IMG/VR virus record: IMGVR_UViG_3300027800_000011
Span: 1 to 39,409 of that record
Length of the DNA: 39,409 bases
Direction: 5' to 3' (one strand)
Source: a virus
The notes beneath the pieces are model-generated. The model was not told the origin of the DNA and did no database searches. It was given only the letters and a program-made list of their open reading frames with translations. The translations under genes and the position numbers were made by a program. Of this stretch, positions 22,242-29,041 are shown piece after piece. Position 1 is the stretch's first letter, and each line of letters opens with the position of its first letter.

Positions 22242-23003
22242 ATGGTAAATCCTCAACTTGAGAATGGATATATCAAGATAGCCAATGAGGTTTGGAGAGA
22301 ACTTTGTCGTTATCGTATCCCTGGGGTGGAGAGGCAAGTGTTGGATTGTATTTTGGCAAAGACTTATGGTTTCAATAAAAAAATGGACAGGATTTCACTT
22401 TCCCAATTTGTAGAGGTTACTGGGGTGTTAAAGCCAAACATAATCGCTTCAATAAAGGGATTGTTATTGAAAGGCATAATAATTATGCCTAAAAAGGGAT
22501 ATTATCAGTTTAACAAACATTACGATTCGTGGCTAAAGTTATCAAAAGACATAACAAATAAAAAGTTATTGAAAGACATAACACCTGTTATCAAAAGTGA
22601 TAACAAATCGTTATTGAAAGACATACCCACAAAAGACAATACAAAAGACAATATACAAAAGACAGAGAGAGTCACTAAGATTTTCTTCAAAGGATTGACT
22701 GATGACGAAAAGAATAAAATTGTGGATAACTTAAAAGTCCCATTGAAAACAGTTGAGGATTACTGTGAACAAGCAGACGCTTGGAGCAACGGTAAAGGCA
22801 ACAAAATGCTTAATTGGTATCTGACGATAAGAAATTGGATTAACAGAGACATAAAAACTGGAAAGGTAAAAAGAATTATTCAAAATACGGTTTTGAACGA
22901 TGAACCAATGCTGTCGCTGGAAGAGCGTAAAGCCAACCAGGCTCGTTTTAACGAAATGCGTTCCAAATTATCACCAATGATTTCTTATGGAAGAAAAACC
23001 TAA
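22242..23003 (+). CDS. replication initiator, lambda O N-terminal family
   Basis: Residues 1-95 match the winged-helix N-terminal domain of lambda O-type proteins: NGYIKIANEVWRELCRYRIP, ERQVLDCILAKTYGF and ISLSQFVEVTGVLKPNI. In this family the domain binds origin iterons. A Lys/Asp/Thr-rich linker (residues about 100-145) is encoded by repeated DNA annotated as the origin. The C-terminal part (DDEKNKIVDNLKVPLKTVED... and LNWYLTIRNWINRD) would recruit the host helicase. No phage helicase or polymerase is present. A weak AAAGGA lies 3 bases before the ATG, too close to be a normal Shine-Dalgarno site. Confidence 0.85.
   Translation: MVNPQLENGYIKIANEVWRELCRYRIPGVERQVLDCILAKTYGFNKKMDRISLSQFVEVTGVLKPNIIASIKGLLLKGIIIMPKKGYYQFNKHYDSWLKLSKDITNKKLLKDITPVIKSDNKSLLKDIPTKDNTKDNIQKTERVTKIFFKGLTDDEKNKIVDNLKVPLKTVEDYCEQADAWSNGKGNKMLNWYLTIRNWINRDIKTGKVKRIIQNTVLNDEPMLSLEERKANQARFNEMRSKLSPMISYGRKT
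22538..22664 (+). other. replication origin: four iterons plus three A-rich repeats inside the initiator gene
   Basis: Four 18-base units related to GTTATTGAAAGACATAAC begin at 22538, 22565, 22587 and 22610. Each is an imperfect palindrome (GTTAT...ATAAC) except the last, which ends CATACC. Three A-rich 12-base repeats (ACAAAAGACAAT at 22629 and 22641, ACAAAAGACAG at 22655) follow and could be the unwinding region. Lambda's origin has the same plan: iterons then an A/T-rich part, inside gene O. Confidence 0.75.
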
Positions 23004-23184
23004 AACAACCGAGGAACAAATTGAGGAGTTCAGAGTAAGGTGGCTAGAGGCTAAAAAGAAAAACGATACTGCTCAGATGAAGGTTATCGAAATAAGAGCC
23101 AAACTTTTGAAGATGGGTGCGAAGACTATGACTCCTGAAGAAAACAAAGATATTGCAGAAAAAATGTCTGTTTTTCTTTTGTAG
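22987..23184 (+). CDS. hypothetical charged protein, 65 residues
   Basis: It starts inside the last 17 bases of the initiator gene, so translation is probably coupled. The product is highly charged and helical (EEQIEEFRVRWLEAKKKNDTAQM...), without membrane segments, and ends with TAG. It might assist replication, but only its position suggests this. Confidence 0.6.
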   Translation: MEEKPKTTEEQIEEFRVRWLEAKKKNDTAQMKVIEIRAKLLKMGAKTMTPEENKDIAEKMSVFLL

Positions 23185-23199
23185 GCATAAAACTGCTAG

Positions 23200-23229
23200 T
23201 TGACAGAAGTTATTTGATAGTGTTATACT
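23200..23229 (+). promoter_or_regulatory. strong sigma-70 promoter of the RHH gene
   Basis: TTGACA (23200-23205), 17 bases, TTATAC (23223-23228) or, with 18 bases, TATACT. The preceding bases AAAACTGCTAG are shared with the promoter at 24224. The start site would be near 23235, so the mRNA begins a few bases before the ATG at 23237 and is nearly leaderless. Confidence 0.8.
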
Positions 23230-23232
23230 ATC
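23216..23232. promoter_or_regulatory. operator-like palindrome over the -10 box
   Basis: GATAGT (23216-23221) and ACTATC (23227-23232) form a perfect inverted repeat separated by GTTAT, covering the -10 of the promoter. The gene just downstream encodes a ribbon-helix-helix protein, a family that often represses its own promoter at such sites. Confidence 0.6.
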
Positions 23233-23236
23233 GTAT

Positions 23237-23398
23237 ATGAAGAAAACAAATGAACTAACTGGCAAGATATTCAATTTCAAACCAGGTGTCGAGCTTAAAG
23301 ATTGGTTGGATAGTAAAGCACAAGAACTAGGTATGTCCACAGCCTCATTTATTCGTTACACATTACTTCAAGCAAAGAAAAAAGAAGAGCAAAAATAA
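23237..23398 (+). CDS. ribbon-helix-helix (CopG/Arc-like) regulator, 53 residues
   Basis: The product has an N-terminal strand (GKIFNFKPGVE) followed by two helices separated by a short turn (LKDWLDSKAQEL, G-MS, TASFIRYTLLQAKKK). Lys15-Pro-Gly, the GMS turn and SFIRYTLLQA are characteristic of CopG/Arc-type dimeric DNA-binding proteins. It sits directly under a strong promoter whose -10 carries a palindrome, so autorepression is the simplest reading. The promoter at 24224 shares sequence and may be a second target. Confidence 0.7.
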   Translation: MKKTNELTGKIFNFKPGVELKDWLDSKAQELGMSTASFIRYTLLQAKKKEEQK

Positions 23399-23432
23399 GT
23401 CTCCAAAATTATTACTTACCACCGCCAATACA

Positions 23433-23660
23433 ATGGCGAATAAAATGAACGAACTACAAAAACAAAACCTCCGTGAGCTGATAGTGACTGCCATTAACCA
23501 ATACAACCCTGAATGGGTAGATGATTCTCCAGACTCCGATAAACTGGTCTCCGCCTTGATTGACAGTGTTGCTGAACATTCAGACGAAATAAAGAACTAC
23601 ATTGACCCCAAAGAAGAAGCGTTGCAGGAAATTACCAGAGAAAACTGTAAAAGACTATGA
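23433..23660 (+). CDS. hypothetical acidic protein, 75 residues
   Basis: A small acidic helical protein (ELQKQNLRELIVTAINQYNPEWVDD...) without recognised motifs. It starts at CAATACAATG, 12 bases after ATTATTACTTACC, a leader pattern also seen before 2246 and 24295. It overlaps the next gene by 4 bases (ATGA). Confidence 0.6.
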   Translation: MANKMNELQKQNLRELIVTAINQYNPEWVDDSPDSDKLVSALIDSVAEHSDEIKNYIDPKEEALQEITRENCKRL

Positions 23661-23995
23661 AACAATTTTTTATAGGATTTGCTGTCGTTTATTTCCTTTT
23701 AACCTTAACTTGGGGATTTGCTGAAATATCCTCAAAGATAGAAAACTATAAACCAGTTGATTTGGTTTCTTTAACCGATAAATACGACGGAATAATCTCT
23801 GGAAAAAATGCAGAGATAATCAGTTTGCAAGAACAATCTAAAGAGTTTGAACTTGCTGACTCTGAAGATTATGACATTCAACAATTAGCGATGGATTATT
23901 TGAATGAAAAAGAGGAAGATGAGCTTTGGGATTTTTGGAGAACCGATGTTTGTCCAAAATATCACGACGAATATTATTGCAATGATAAAAATTAA
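23657..23995 (+). CDS. membrane-anchored hypothetical protein, 112 residues
   Basis: One N-terminal hydrophobic segment (FFIGFAVVYFLLTLTWGFA) acts as a signal anchor. An acidic soluble part with possible coiled coil follows (KNAEIISLQEQSKEFELADSE). Two Cys (VCPKYHDEYYC) lie near the end. It is transcribed with the early genes and overlaps its predecessor by 4 bases. A host-envelope role is possible but unproven. Confidence 0.6.
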   Translation: MKQFFIGFAVVYFLLTLTWGFAEISSKIENYKPVDLVSLTDKYDGIISGKNAEIISLQEQSKEFELADSEDYDIQQLAMDYLNEKEEDELWDFWRTDVCPKYHDEYYCNDKN

Positions 23996-23998
23996 CCT

Positions 23999-24214
23999 AT
24001 GAAAACATATTTTACCCTTGGACAATCACACGCCCACCGACTTGACAACGTAACCGTTGATAAAGATTACATCATTGAGATTTCAGCAAAGACCCACAAA
24101 GAAGCAAGACAAATAATGTTTGATACTTTTGGTCAACAGTGGTCGAATCAGTACAACAAGTTAAAAGATTTGCATTTGGAATATTATCCAAAAGGAATTG
24201 TAAAACTGAACTAA
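23999..24214 (+). CDS. hypothetical protein, 71 residues
   Basis: A small soluble protein (MKTYFTLGQSHAHRLDNVTV...) with an alternating strand/helix pattern, including THKEARQIMFDTFGQQWS. The family is not recognised. It lies 3 bases after the previous stop and is followed by the next early promoter. Confidence 0.6.
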   Translation: MKTYFTLGQSHAHRLDNVTVDKDYIIEISAKTHKEARQIMFDTFGQQWSNQYNKLKDLHLEYYPKGIVKLN

Positions 24215-24223
24215 AACTGCTAC

Positions 24224-24253
24224 TTGACAATATACAAACGATATCTTTATACT
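24224..24253 (+). promoter_or_regulatory. sigma-70 promoter of the ERF block
   Basis: TTGACA (24224-24229), 17-18 bases, then TTATAC/TATACT (24247-24253). The upstream box AAAACTGCTAC matches AAAACTGCTAG at the 23200 promoter, and both share TTATACTAT around the -10, suggesting common regulation. Confidence 0.8.
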
Positions 24254-24294
24254 ATAACTAGACGGACAGAATTATTATTTACCACAAACAAAAA

Positions 24295-24528
24295 ATGAAG
24301 GAAGATTATTTCCGAACAAAGAAAAGCAATCCAGTAGTTTCTTTCTGGTTGCCAATCATTTTTATAGTGACCCTACTTGGGATTGCCACAAAAATGACTC
24401 TCGACGATAAAAAGAAAAGAAATGAAATTATCCAAAAACAAACACACGTTTGGATAATGGACGACTCCTGTTCCGAACAGCTCCTCAACTCTACCGACGG
24501 AATTATTAGAATCAAAGTAACTAAATAA
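24295..24528 (+). CDS. small membrane protein, 77 residues
   Basis: One hydrophobic segment (VVSFWLPIIFIVTLLGIAT, residues about 14-32) separates a short basic N-terminus from a polar C-terminal part (VWIMDDSCSEQLLNSTDGI). It is the first gene after the 24224 promoter, 11 bases after ATTATTATTTACC. It precedes the ERF gene by one base. Function unknown. Confidence 0.6.
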   Translation: MKEDYFRTKKSNPVVSFWLPIIFIVTLLGIATKMTLDDKKKRNEIIQKQTHVWIMDDSCSEQLLNSTDGIIRIKVTK

Positions 24529-24529
24529 A

Positions 24530-25261
24530 ATGGAAACAAAAACAATATATTCTCGCTTATCAGAAATACAATCTACCCTTAAAGCACCCAAAGGACAGAC
24601 AAACGAGTTCGGTCACTACAAATACCGCTCTTGTGAAGACATCTTGGAATCAGTCAAACCACTTCTAAAAGGACTCGTCCTCACTATTGGTGATGATGTC
24701 GTTCTTGTCGGGGACAGATATTACATCAAGGCAACAGCCAACATAACCGATGGACTAGCTGCTATTTCAAATACTGCTTTTGCCAGAGAGTCATTTGATA
24801 AAAAAGGAATGGACGATTCACAAATTACTGGTACTGCTTCTTCATACGCCCGTAAATATGCCCTAAATGGTTTGTTCGCTATTGATGACACAAAGGACGC
24901 TGATACGATGGACAACACAAAAGGGGATACAAAGAAAGCCCCAGTTGCACCAAAAACAACCGCCCCTAGTGTTAAAGAAGAGCCAGTAGAAGGTGGAGCA
25001 TATTGCGAAGAACACAAATGCAATGTTGCGAAATCTGTCAGTAAAGCCACTGGAAAAGATTATTATTTTTGTCCAAACGAAACAACCACGAGCAAGGCAG
25101 CAAAGATTTGGTACAAAGGTAGACAGACAGATGGACACTTTGTTGACGACCCAAACAAAATCAACGACGACTATATGCCTTCAGATATCGACAGAGGTGA
25201 CGCACCTGTTAGAAACGCAGAACCCGAAAAGGTAGAAGAGGTTACAGAAAATATTTATTAA
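24530..25261 (+). CDS. erf: ERF-family single-strand annealing protein
   Basis: Residues 1-130 match ERF recombinases of P22 type: IYSRLSEIQSTLKAPKGQTN, HYKYRSCEDILESVKPLLKG and the signature ITGTASSYARKYALNGLFAI (residues about 103-122). These proteins anneal complementary strands and promote phage recombination, often circularising or repairing genomes. A Pro/Thr/Lys linker leads to a C-terminal unit with CEEHKC and YYFCP, which may bind zinc. No exonuclease partner is next to it; the VRR-NUC protein at 29031 could serve. Confidence 0.88.
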   Translation: METKTIYSRLSEIQSTLKAPKGQTNEFGHYKYRSCEDILESVKPLLKGLVLTIGDDVVLVGDRYYIKATANITDGLAAISNTAFARESFDKKGMDDSQITGTASSYARKYALNGLFAIDDTKDADTMDNTKGDTKKAPVAPKTTAPSVKEEPVEGGAYCEEHKCNVAKSVSKATGKDYYFCPNETTTSKAAKIWYKGRQTDGHFVDDPNKINDDYMPSDIDRGDAPVRNAEPEKVEEVTENIY

Positions 25262-25266
25262 AGATT

Positions 25267-25590
25267 ATGGATAACTTTACACAATACGCCAATAACAAAA
25301 AGAAGATAGCCGAACTTGAGAAAGAGTGCGACGCATTAAAAGATGAACTCCTTGGTTCTCTAAGGTCAGTAGAATTGCCAATGAAATATGCAGGAGGAAG
25401 ATTCACCATCGTTAAGAGAAAGACAATCCAATATACCTCTGTCATCACAGACGCAGAAAATAACTTCAAAGAGGAAATGGCAGTCTTGAAGGAACACGAA
25501 GTAGAGACTGGGAAAGCCAAAGTAACAGAGTCGGAATCATTATCATTTACCGCTGATAAAGAAAATGGAAAACAAGAAGCCTCTAACTAA
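25267..25590 (+). CDS. hypothetical helical protein, 107 residues
   Basis: The N-terminal 40 residues form a coiled coil (NNKKKIAELEKECDALKDEL). A small basic strand region follows (GRFTIVKRKTIQYTS), then an acidic helix. It is co-directional with erf and overlaps the next gene by 26 bases. It may be an accessory recombination protein, judging only from its neighbourhood. Confidence 0.6.
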   Translation: MDNFTQYANNKKKIAELEKECDALKDELLGSLRSVELPMKYAGGRFTIVKRKTIQYTSVITDAENNFKEEMAVLKEHEVETGKAKVTESESLSFTADKENGKQEASN

Positions 25591-25768
25591 ATCACAAAAA
25601 CTTCGCTACTTTATTCGCTTGAACTGGATTGCCGATGAGTCAGAACTTTCAGACGAAGAATACTACAACGAAAAGATGGACAAGTTTATCAACGTCTCAA
25701 AGGAAGCCTTGCTTAAAAAAGAAAACTTTATGCAAGAAATGAAGAGTTTGGCTGAAGACGTATCTTAG
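25565..25768 (+). CDS. hypothetical acidic protein, 67 residues
   Basis: A charged helical protein (KKPLTKSQKLRYFIRLNWIADESELSDEEYY... in part) that overlaps the upstream gene by 26 bases and ends in TAG. Nothing in it points to a function. Confidence 0.55.
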   Translation: MENKKPLTKSQKLRYFIRLNWIADESELSDEEYYNEKMDKFINVSKEALLKKENFMQEMKSLAEDVS

Positions 25769-25775
25769 TAGCTTA

Positions 25776-25799
25776 CTTCCCTGATTAAGGTCGGGGAAG
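25776..25799 (+). other. hairpin after the recombination genes
   Basis: CTTCCC (25776-25781) pairs with GGGAAG (25794-25799). It is not followed by a T-tract. It lies just upstream of the tRNA-like element and could be part of a common structured RNA. Confidence 0.45.
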
Positions 25800-25811
25800 A
25801 TAAACCTCTAA

Positions 25812-25886
25812 GTCGGGTAGTTTAAGTAGAAAAACCGTTAAGCGTGGTAACTTGACGATTGGGAGTGCGATTCTTCCACCCGAATC
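25812..25886 (+). ncRNA. tRNA-like element
   Basis: The ends pair as a tRNA acceptor (TCGGGT 25813-25818 with ACCCGA 25878-25883). A T-arm GGGAG-TGCGATT-CTTCC (25861-25877) keeps the C-G-A core of the T-loop. A possible D-stem is GTTT/AAAC (820-823/832-835 of the 25 kb block), but the loop lacks GG. The anticodon region forms either GTTA-7-TAAC without U33, or CGTTAA/TTGACG with a 10-base loop. It is therefore not a normal tRNA; it may be a decayed tRNA, a tRNA mimic or a regulatory RNA. Confidence 0.45.
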
Positions 25887-25907
25887 TATTAGTAATTATA
25901 AAAAAAT

Positions 25908-26126
25908 ATGTTTGGACTAAACAACAAACCAAAAGCAGAACTTGAATCAAAAGTTCTAAAAGTATCCGTTAAAAATTGCTGTGGTAGCTGGTGTATCTGG
26001 CTCAACTGTCTAGGTGAAGAAACCAGAGTCGCTTCCGTTGACTTCTACAACACAGACGAAAAAACAGCTAAAAAGGTGGCTAATGACTTTGCCAACAAAC
26101 TCCGTAAATTATTTAATTGCAAATAA
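25908..26126 (+). CDS. hypothetical cysteine-containing protein, 72 residues
   Basis: The centre reads KVSVKNCCGSWCIWLNCLGEE, with four Cys within 14 residues, followed by a helix (DEKTAKKVANDFANKLRKLF) and a final Cys. This could bind metal, but no known finger fits. It begins after an A-rich leader downstream of the tRNA-like element. Confidence 0.55.
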   Translation: MFGLNNKPKAELESKVLKVSVKNCCGSWCIWLNCLGEETRVASVDFYNTDEKTAKKVANDFANKLRKLFNCK

Positions 26127-26127
26127 A

Positions 26128-26502
26128 ATGGAGCTAAAAGACCAGGTTGAATCAATCCTCAGCTTCTTTCCAGAGACAAGAGACTCTGACATCGCTCTGA
26201 TGATTCAATTATGGAAAAGGTATTATCCTGAGAGATTAAGAGAAGATAGTGTCCAATTTGTTTCCTTGTATGGTTTACCTACTCAGGATAATATTAAGCG
26301 TATTCGTGCAACCATTCAAAATGTCGAAATGAGGTTGCTTCCTACGCAGAAGAAAATATTTATTGAGAGAGCGAGATTGAGTAAGGTTTGGAGAAAGAGA
26401 TTGGGATATAACGGAACAAGTGTCTCAACCAAAAACTTCGACCTTATTCTTTCTGAACATTTCGACACGTTATCAATTCCTAAACAGGCTAGTTTGTTCT
26501 AA
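26128..26502 (+). CDS. hypothetical phage protein, 124 residues
   Basis: A helical basic protein: ILSFFPETRDSDIALMIQLW, then LPTQDNIKRIRATIQN and a C-terminal ARLSKVWRKRLGY. The TQDNIKRIRATIQN pattern is common in small phage proteins of the replication region. I start it at 26128 (AAATAAAATGG), one base after the upstream stop; the longer frame from 26014 would run through the previous gene. Function unknown. Confidence 0.65.
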   Translation: MELKDQVESILSFFPETRDSDIALMIQLWKRYYPERLREDSVQFVSLYGLPTQDNIKRIRATIQNVEMRLLPTQKKIFIERARLSKVWRKRLGYNGTSVSTKNFDLILSEHFDTLSIPKQASLF

Positions 26503-26522
26503 ATTATTAAAAATAAAAGTAT

Positions 26523-27332
26523 ATGTACGACGAAGACAATAAAAAAATGTGGAGACTGATTAAATGGGGTGGAATTGCTCTTGGGGCGTTTATCCTGTTT
26601 CTTCTTCTCAATCCGATAGTAATTATCAATGCGGGTCAAAGAGGTGTAGTTCTTCAATTCGGTAAAGTATCAAGGATAGCCGAAGAAGGCATTAGTGTCA
26701 GAACCCCTTTTGTAGAAAGTGTTGTATCAATTGATGTGAAGACCCAGAAACACGAAGCTAAGGCTAATTCAGCAAGTAAAGACCTTCAGACCATCGACGC
26801 AACCGTGGCGGTGAACTACTCAATCAACCCAACCAGAGTTGGTGACATTTACAAGACAATTGGTAAGGATTTTGAAAAGACCGTTATTGACCCAGCAATC
26901 CAAGAGTCAATTAAAGCGTCCACTGCTCAGTTTACAGCAGAAGAGACCATCACTAAAAGAGCTTCCGTTAGGGATTTGATGGACATTCACATCAAAGAGA
27001 AACTCGAATCAAGAGGATTTGTTATTGAAGCCGTCAGTATTGTTGATTTCAAGTTCTCTGACTCTTTTGACAAGGCTATTGAGGCTAAAGTTGTCGCTGA
27101 ACAGGACGCTCTTGCCAGTAAAAACAAGTTGGAGAGAATCAAGTATGAAGCCGAGCAACAGGTAGTTTCCGCTAAAGCTCAAGCCGAGACCATTAAAATC
27201 CAGGCTGAAGCTATCAATTCCCAAGGTGGAGCTGACTACGTTGCCCTACAAGCCATTCAGAAGTGGAATGGGGTATTACCAGTCCAAATGATTCCTGGTG
27301 GGACTGTCCCATTTATCAATCTTTCAAAGTAA
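26523..27332 (+). CDS. SPFH/prohibitin (HflC-like) membrane protein
   Basis: One N-terminal membrane segment (GGIALGAFILFLLLNPIVII, residues about 16-35) is followed by an SPFH domain: NAGQRGVVLQFGKVSRIAEE, GISVRTPFVE, and DLQTIDATVAVNYSINP. A long helical coiled coil follows (residues about 190-235, rich in KAQAETIKIQAEAI). In bacteria such proteins (HflK/HflC, stomatin-like) form membrane scaffolds that control FtsH protease. A phage copy could modify host membrane proteolysis or protect the membrane. At 269 residues it is slightly shorter than HflC. The next gene starts right after its stop. Confidence 0.88.
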   Translation: MYDEDNKKMWRLIKWGGIALGAFILFLLLNPIVIINAGQRGVVLQFGKVSRIAEEGISVRTPFVESVVSIDVKTQKHEAKANSASKDLQTIDATVAVNYSINPTRVGDIYKTIGKDFEKTVIDPAIQESIKASTAQFTAEETITKRASVRDLMDIHIKEKLESRGFVIEAVSIVDFKFSDSFDKAIEAKVVAEQDALASKNKLERIKYEAEQQVVSAKAQAETIKIQAEAINSQGGADYVALQAIQKWNGVLPVQMIPGGTVPFINLSK

Positions 27333-27536
27333 ATGACAAGTAAAACAGAAATTGTTAGAAAGCGTTATGTAGATTATGACAATAAGTGCGAAATCGAAAT
27401 TATATTGACACAACCATTGTCAGAAGTGAGTTATGGAGTTTTGATGACAGCGATTGACAAGATTTTCAGTACCGTGAATGTGTCCCTAAACACAGCGGAG
27501 GCGATTAACAGGGAAGCTAATAAAAAAACAAAATGA
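27333..27536 (+). CDS. hypothetical protein, 67 residues
   Basis: A small charged protein with alternating strands and helix (EIEIILTQPLSEVSYGVLMT). It begins immediately after the SPFH gene's stop and overlaps the RNA ligase start (ATGA), so all three are likely one translational unit. No family recognised. Confidence 0.6.
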   Translation: MTSKTEIVRKRYVDYDNKCEIEIILTQPLSEVSYGVLMTAIDKIFSTVNVSLNTAEAINREANKKTK

Positions 27537-28552
27537 GAAAACTAGCAACAATCGAAACAATTTTAGAAAAAAGACCAATCGAAGGAGCGGACAGAATTGA
27601 ATCTGTCCGTGTCCGTGACTGGTGGGTCGTGTCAAAGAAAGATGAGTTTCAAGTTGGCGACAGTTGTATCTATTTTGAAATTGATTCTTTTCTTCCAATT
27701 ATCCCTCCATTTGAGTTTTTACTGAGTGGTTCTTCAAAAAAGAGAATGATTGTGGAAGGTAAACAGGTTGACGGTATTCGCCTAAAAACAATCAAACTTC
27801 GTGGACAACTATCTCAGGGTTTAGTAATGCCGATAAGAGACCTCGTGACATATTCTTCAGAACCATTACTTCCACTGGAAACTGGAACAGACATTACTGA
27901 TTTTTTAGGAGTATTGAAATACGATATTCCAATTCCCGCAGAATTAGCTGGTAAGGCAAAAGGATTCTTCCCTTCATTTATTCCAAAAACAGACGAAGAA
28001 CGTATCCAAAATATGTCTGAAGTCCTTTCTGGGTATTATGTATCCGAGAAACTAGACGGAACATCGACCACTTTCTTCAAAAAGGATATGGTATTTGGAG
28101 TTTGCAGCCGTAATTTGGAATTAAGTGAGAGCGACGTATTGCCTTGGAGAATGGCAAAGAAGTATGACCTCGCAAACAAACTTCCAGATGGTTGGGCAAT
28201 CCAGTGTGAGTTAATTGGAGAAGGAATCCAGGGAAATCCACTAAAACAGGTGGGGCAAGACATTTATTGTTTTAACGCCTACAACATCACTGGAGGATTC
28301 TATTTGAACTACAAAGATTTTATTGGAATGTGCGAAGCAATAGGTGTGAAGACTGTTCCAATCGTTGATGAAAACTATTCTCTTTCCAAGACTGTTGACG
28401 AGATACTTTCTTATGCTGATGGAAAAAGTTTGTTGAACCCAGAGGTGTTGAGAGAAGGTGTGGTTATCCGTCCTAAGATTGAACAAAAAATCGGTGGGTC
28501 TAGGTTGTCATTTAAGGCTGTATCAAACGCCTATTTATTAAAAGAGGAATAA
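27533..28552 (+). CDS. RNA ligase, DraRnl/Rnl5-like
   Basis: The N-terminal half (residues 1-130) matches the OB-type domain of Deinococcus Rnl (DRB0094 family): KLATIETILEKRPIEGADRI and VGDSCIYFEIDSFLP. The C-terminal half is the nucleotidyltransferase domain with motif I Lys173 in SEKLDGTS, FGVCSRNLEL, WAIQCELIGEGIQGNPL (motif IIIa/IV region), EGVVIRPK and SFKAVS (motif V Lys). Such ligases use ATP, form a covalent Lys-AMP and seal 3'-OH/5'-phosphate RNA ends. At 339 residues the protein is full length. It lies about 2.4 kb before rtcB, giving two ligases of different chemistry, which suggests RNA repair. Confidence 0.88.
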   Translation: MRKLATIETILEKRPIEGADRIESVRVRDWWVVSKKDEFQVGDSCIYFEIDSFLPIIPPFEFLLSGSSKKRMIVEGKQVDGIRLKTIKLRGQLSQGLVMPIRDLVTYSSEPLLPLETGTDITDFLGVLKYDIPIPAELAGKAKGFFPSFIPKTDEERIQNMSEVLSGYYVSEKLDGTSTTFFKKDMVFGVCSRNLELSESDVLPWRMAKKYDLANKLPDGWAIQCELIGEGIQGNPLKQVGQDIYCFNAYNITGGFYLNYKDFIGMCEAIGVKTVPIVDENYSLSKTVDEILSYADGKSLLNPEVLREGVVIRPKIEQKIGGSRLSFKAVSNAYLLKEE

Positions 28553-28554
28553 AA

Positions 28555-28947
28555 GTGAAAAGAGGGGGAAAACATTTTTACCCAAAACTTGAACACCTTA
28601 AAAACAGAACTGAGAAAATGTCGAGAATGGCGATAAGAGATGAGACAAATCCTACCCTCCTGGCAAGGTACAGAGCTAGAAGACAGTACGGAAATTGGAG
28701 AAAACAAAAAGAGGGTCGTTTGAAAATAGCGACTCTCTTTGCAGAGGCAAAGGGAAAATGTAAACTTTGCAATAAAGATATGGTTTTAAGATTTGACGGA
28801 AACCACGACTCGTATGATATGGCAACCCTTGACCACGTTGTTCCTCTATCAGTCACGGGAGAGTTCGATAGAAACGCAGAGTTTCAAATCGTTTGTCAAA
28901 GATGTAACGTTATTAAAGCAAACAAATATGAAAAAAATAATTCTTGA
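28555..28947 (+). CDS. HNH endonuclease
   Basis: A basic N-terminus (RGGKHFYPKLEHLKNRTEKM, with many Lys and Arg) is followed by the HNH core: CKLCNKDM, then MATLDHVVPLSVTGEF, and FQIVCQRCNVIKAN. The two CxxC pairs bind zinc, and the DHV..P and final N complete the motif. The enzyme would nick or cut DNA. Free-standing HNH proteins are often homing nucleases or packaging aids; no intron is visible. The start is GTG at 28555. Confidence 0.85.
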   Translation: MKRGGKHFYPKLEHLKNRTEKMSRMAIRDETNPTLLARYRARRQYGNWRKQKEGRLKIATLFAEAKGKCKLCNKDMVLRFDGNHDSYDMATLDHVVPLSVTGEFDRNAEFQIVCQRCNVIKANKYEKNNS

Positions 28948-29041
28948 GTCGACAATCACCTTTCTTAATCGTGTTGTTACTCCTATTTTGAAGATGGCTG
29001 GTTATGAGTTCAACTACGGAATAATCGAAAATGGCAAATAA
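28928..29041 (+). CDS. small ORF linking the HNH and VRR-NUC genes, 37 residues
   Basis: It overlaps the HNH gene by 20 bases and the VRR-NUC gene by 11. The product (MKKIILESTITFLNRVVTPIL, then KMAGYEFNYGIIENGK) has an amphipathic helix. Its use may be translational coupling between the flanking genes. A longer frame from 28793 would lie inside the HNH gene. Confidence 0.45.
   Translation: MKKIILESTITFLNRVVTPILKMAGYEFNYGIIENGK

Noticed and set aside
22538-22664. CRISPR array
   Set aside because: Repeats are short, diverged and lie within a coding region with no unique spacers of even length; iterons explain them better.
25812-25886. Functional tRNA outside the array
   Set aside because: No anticodon loop with U33 and seven bases can be formed, and the D-loop lacks the usual G pair.
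28793-29041. 82-residue ORF
   Set aside because: Its first half lies within the HNH gene in another frame; only the last 37 codons (from 28928) are plausible.
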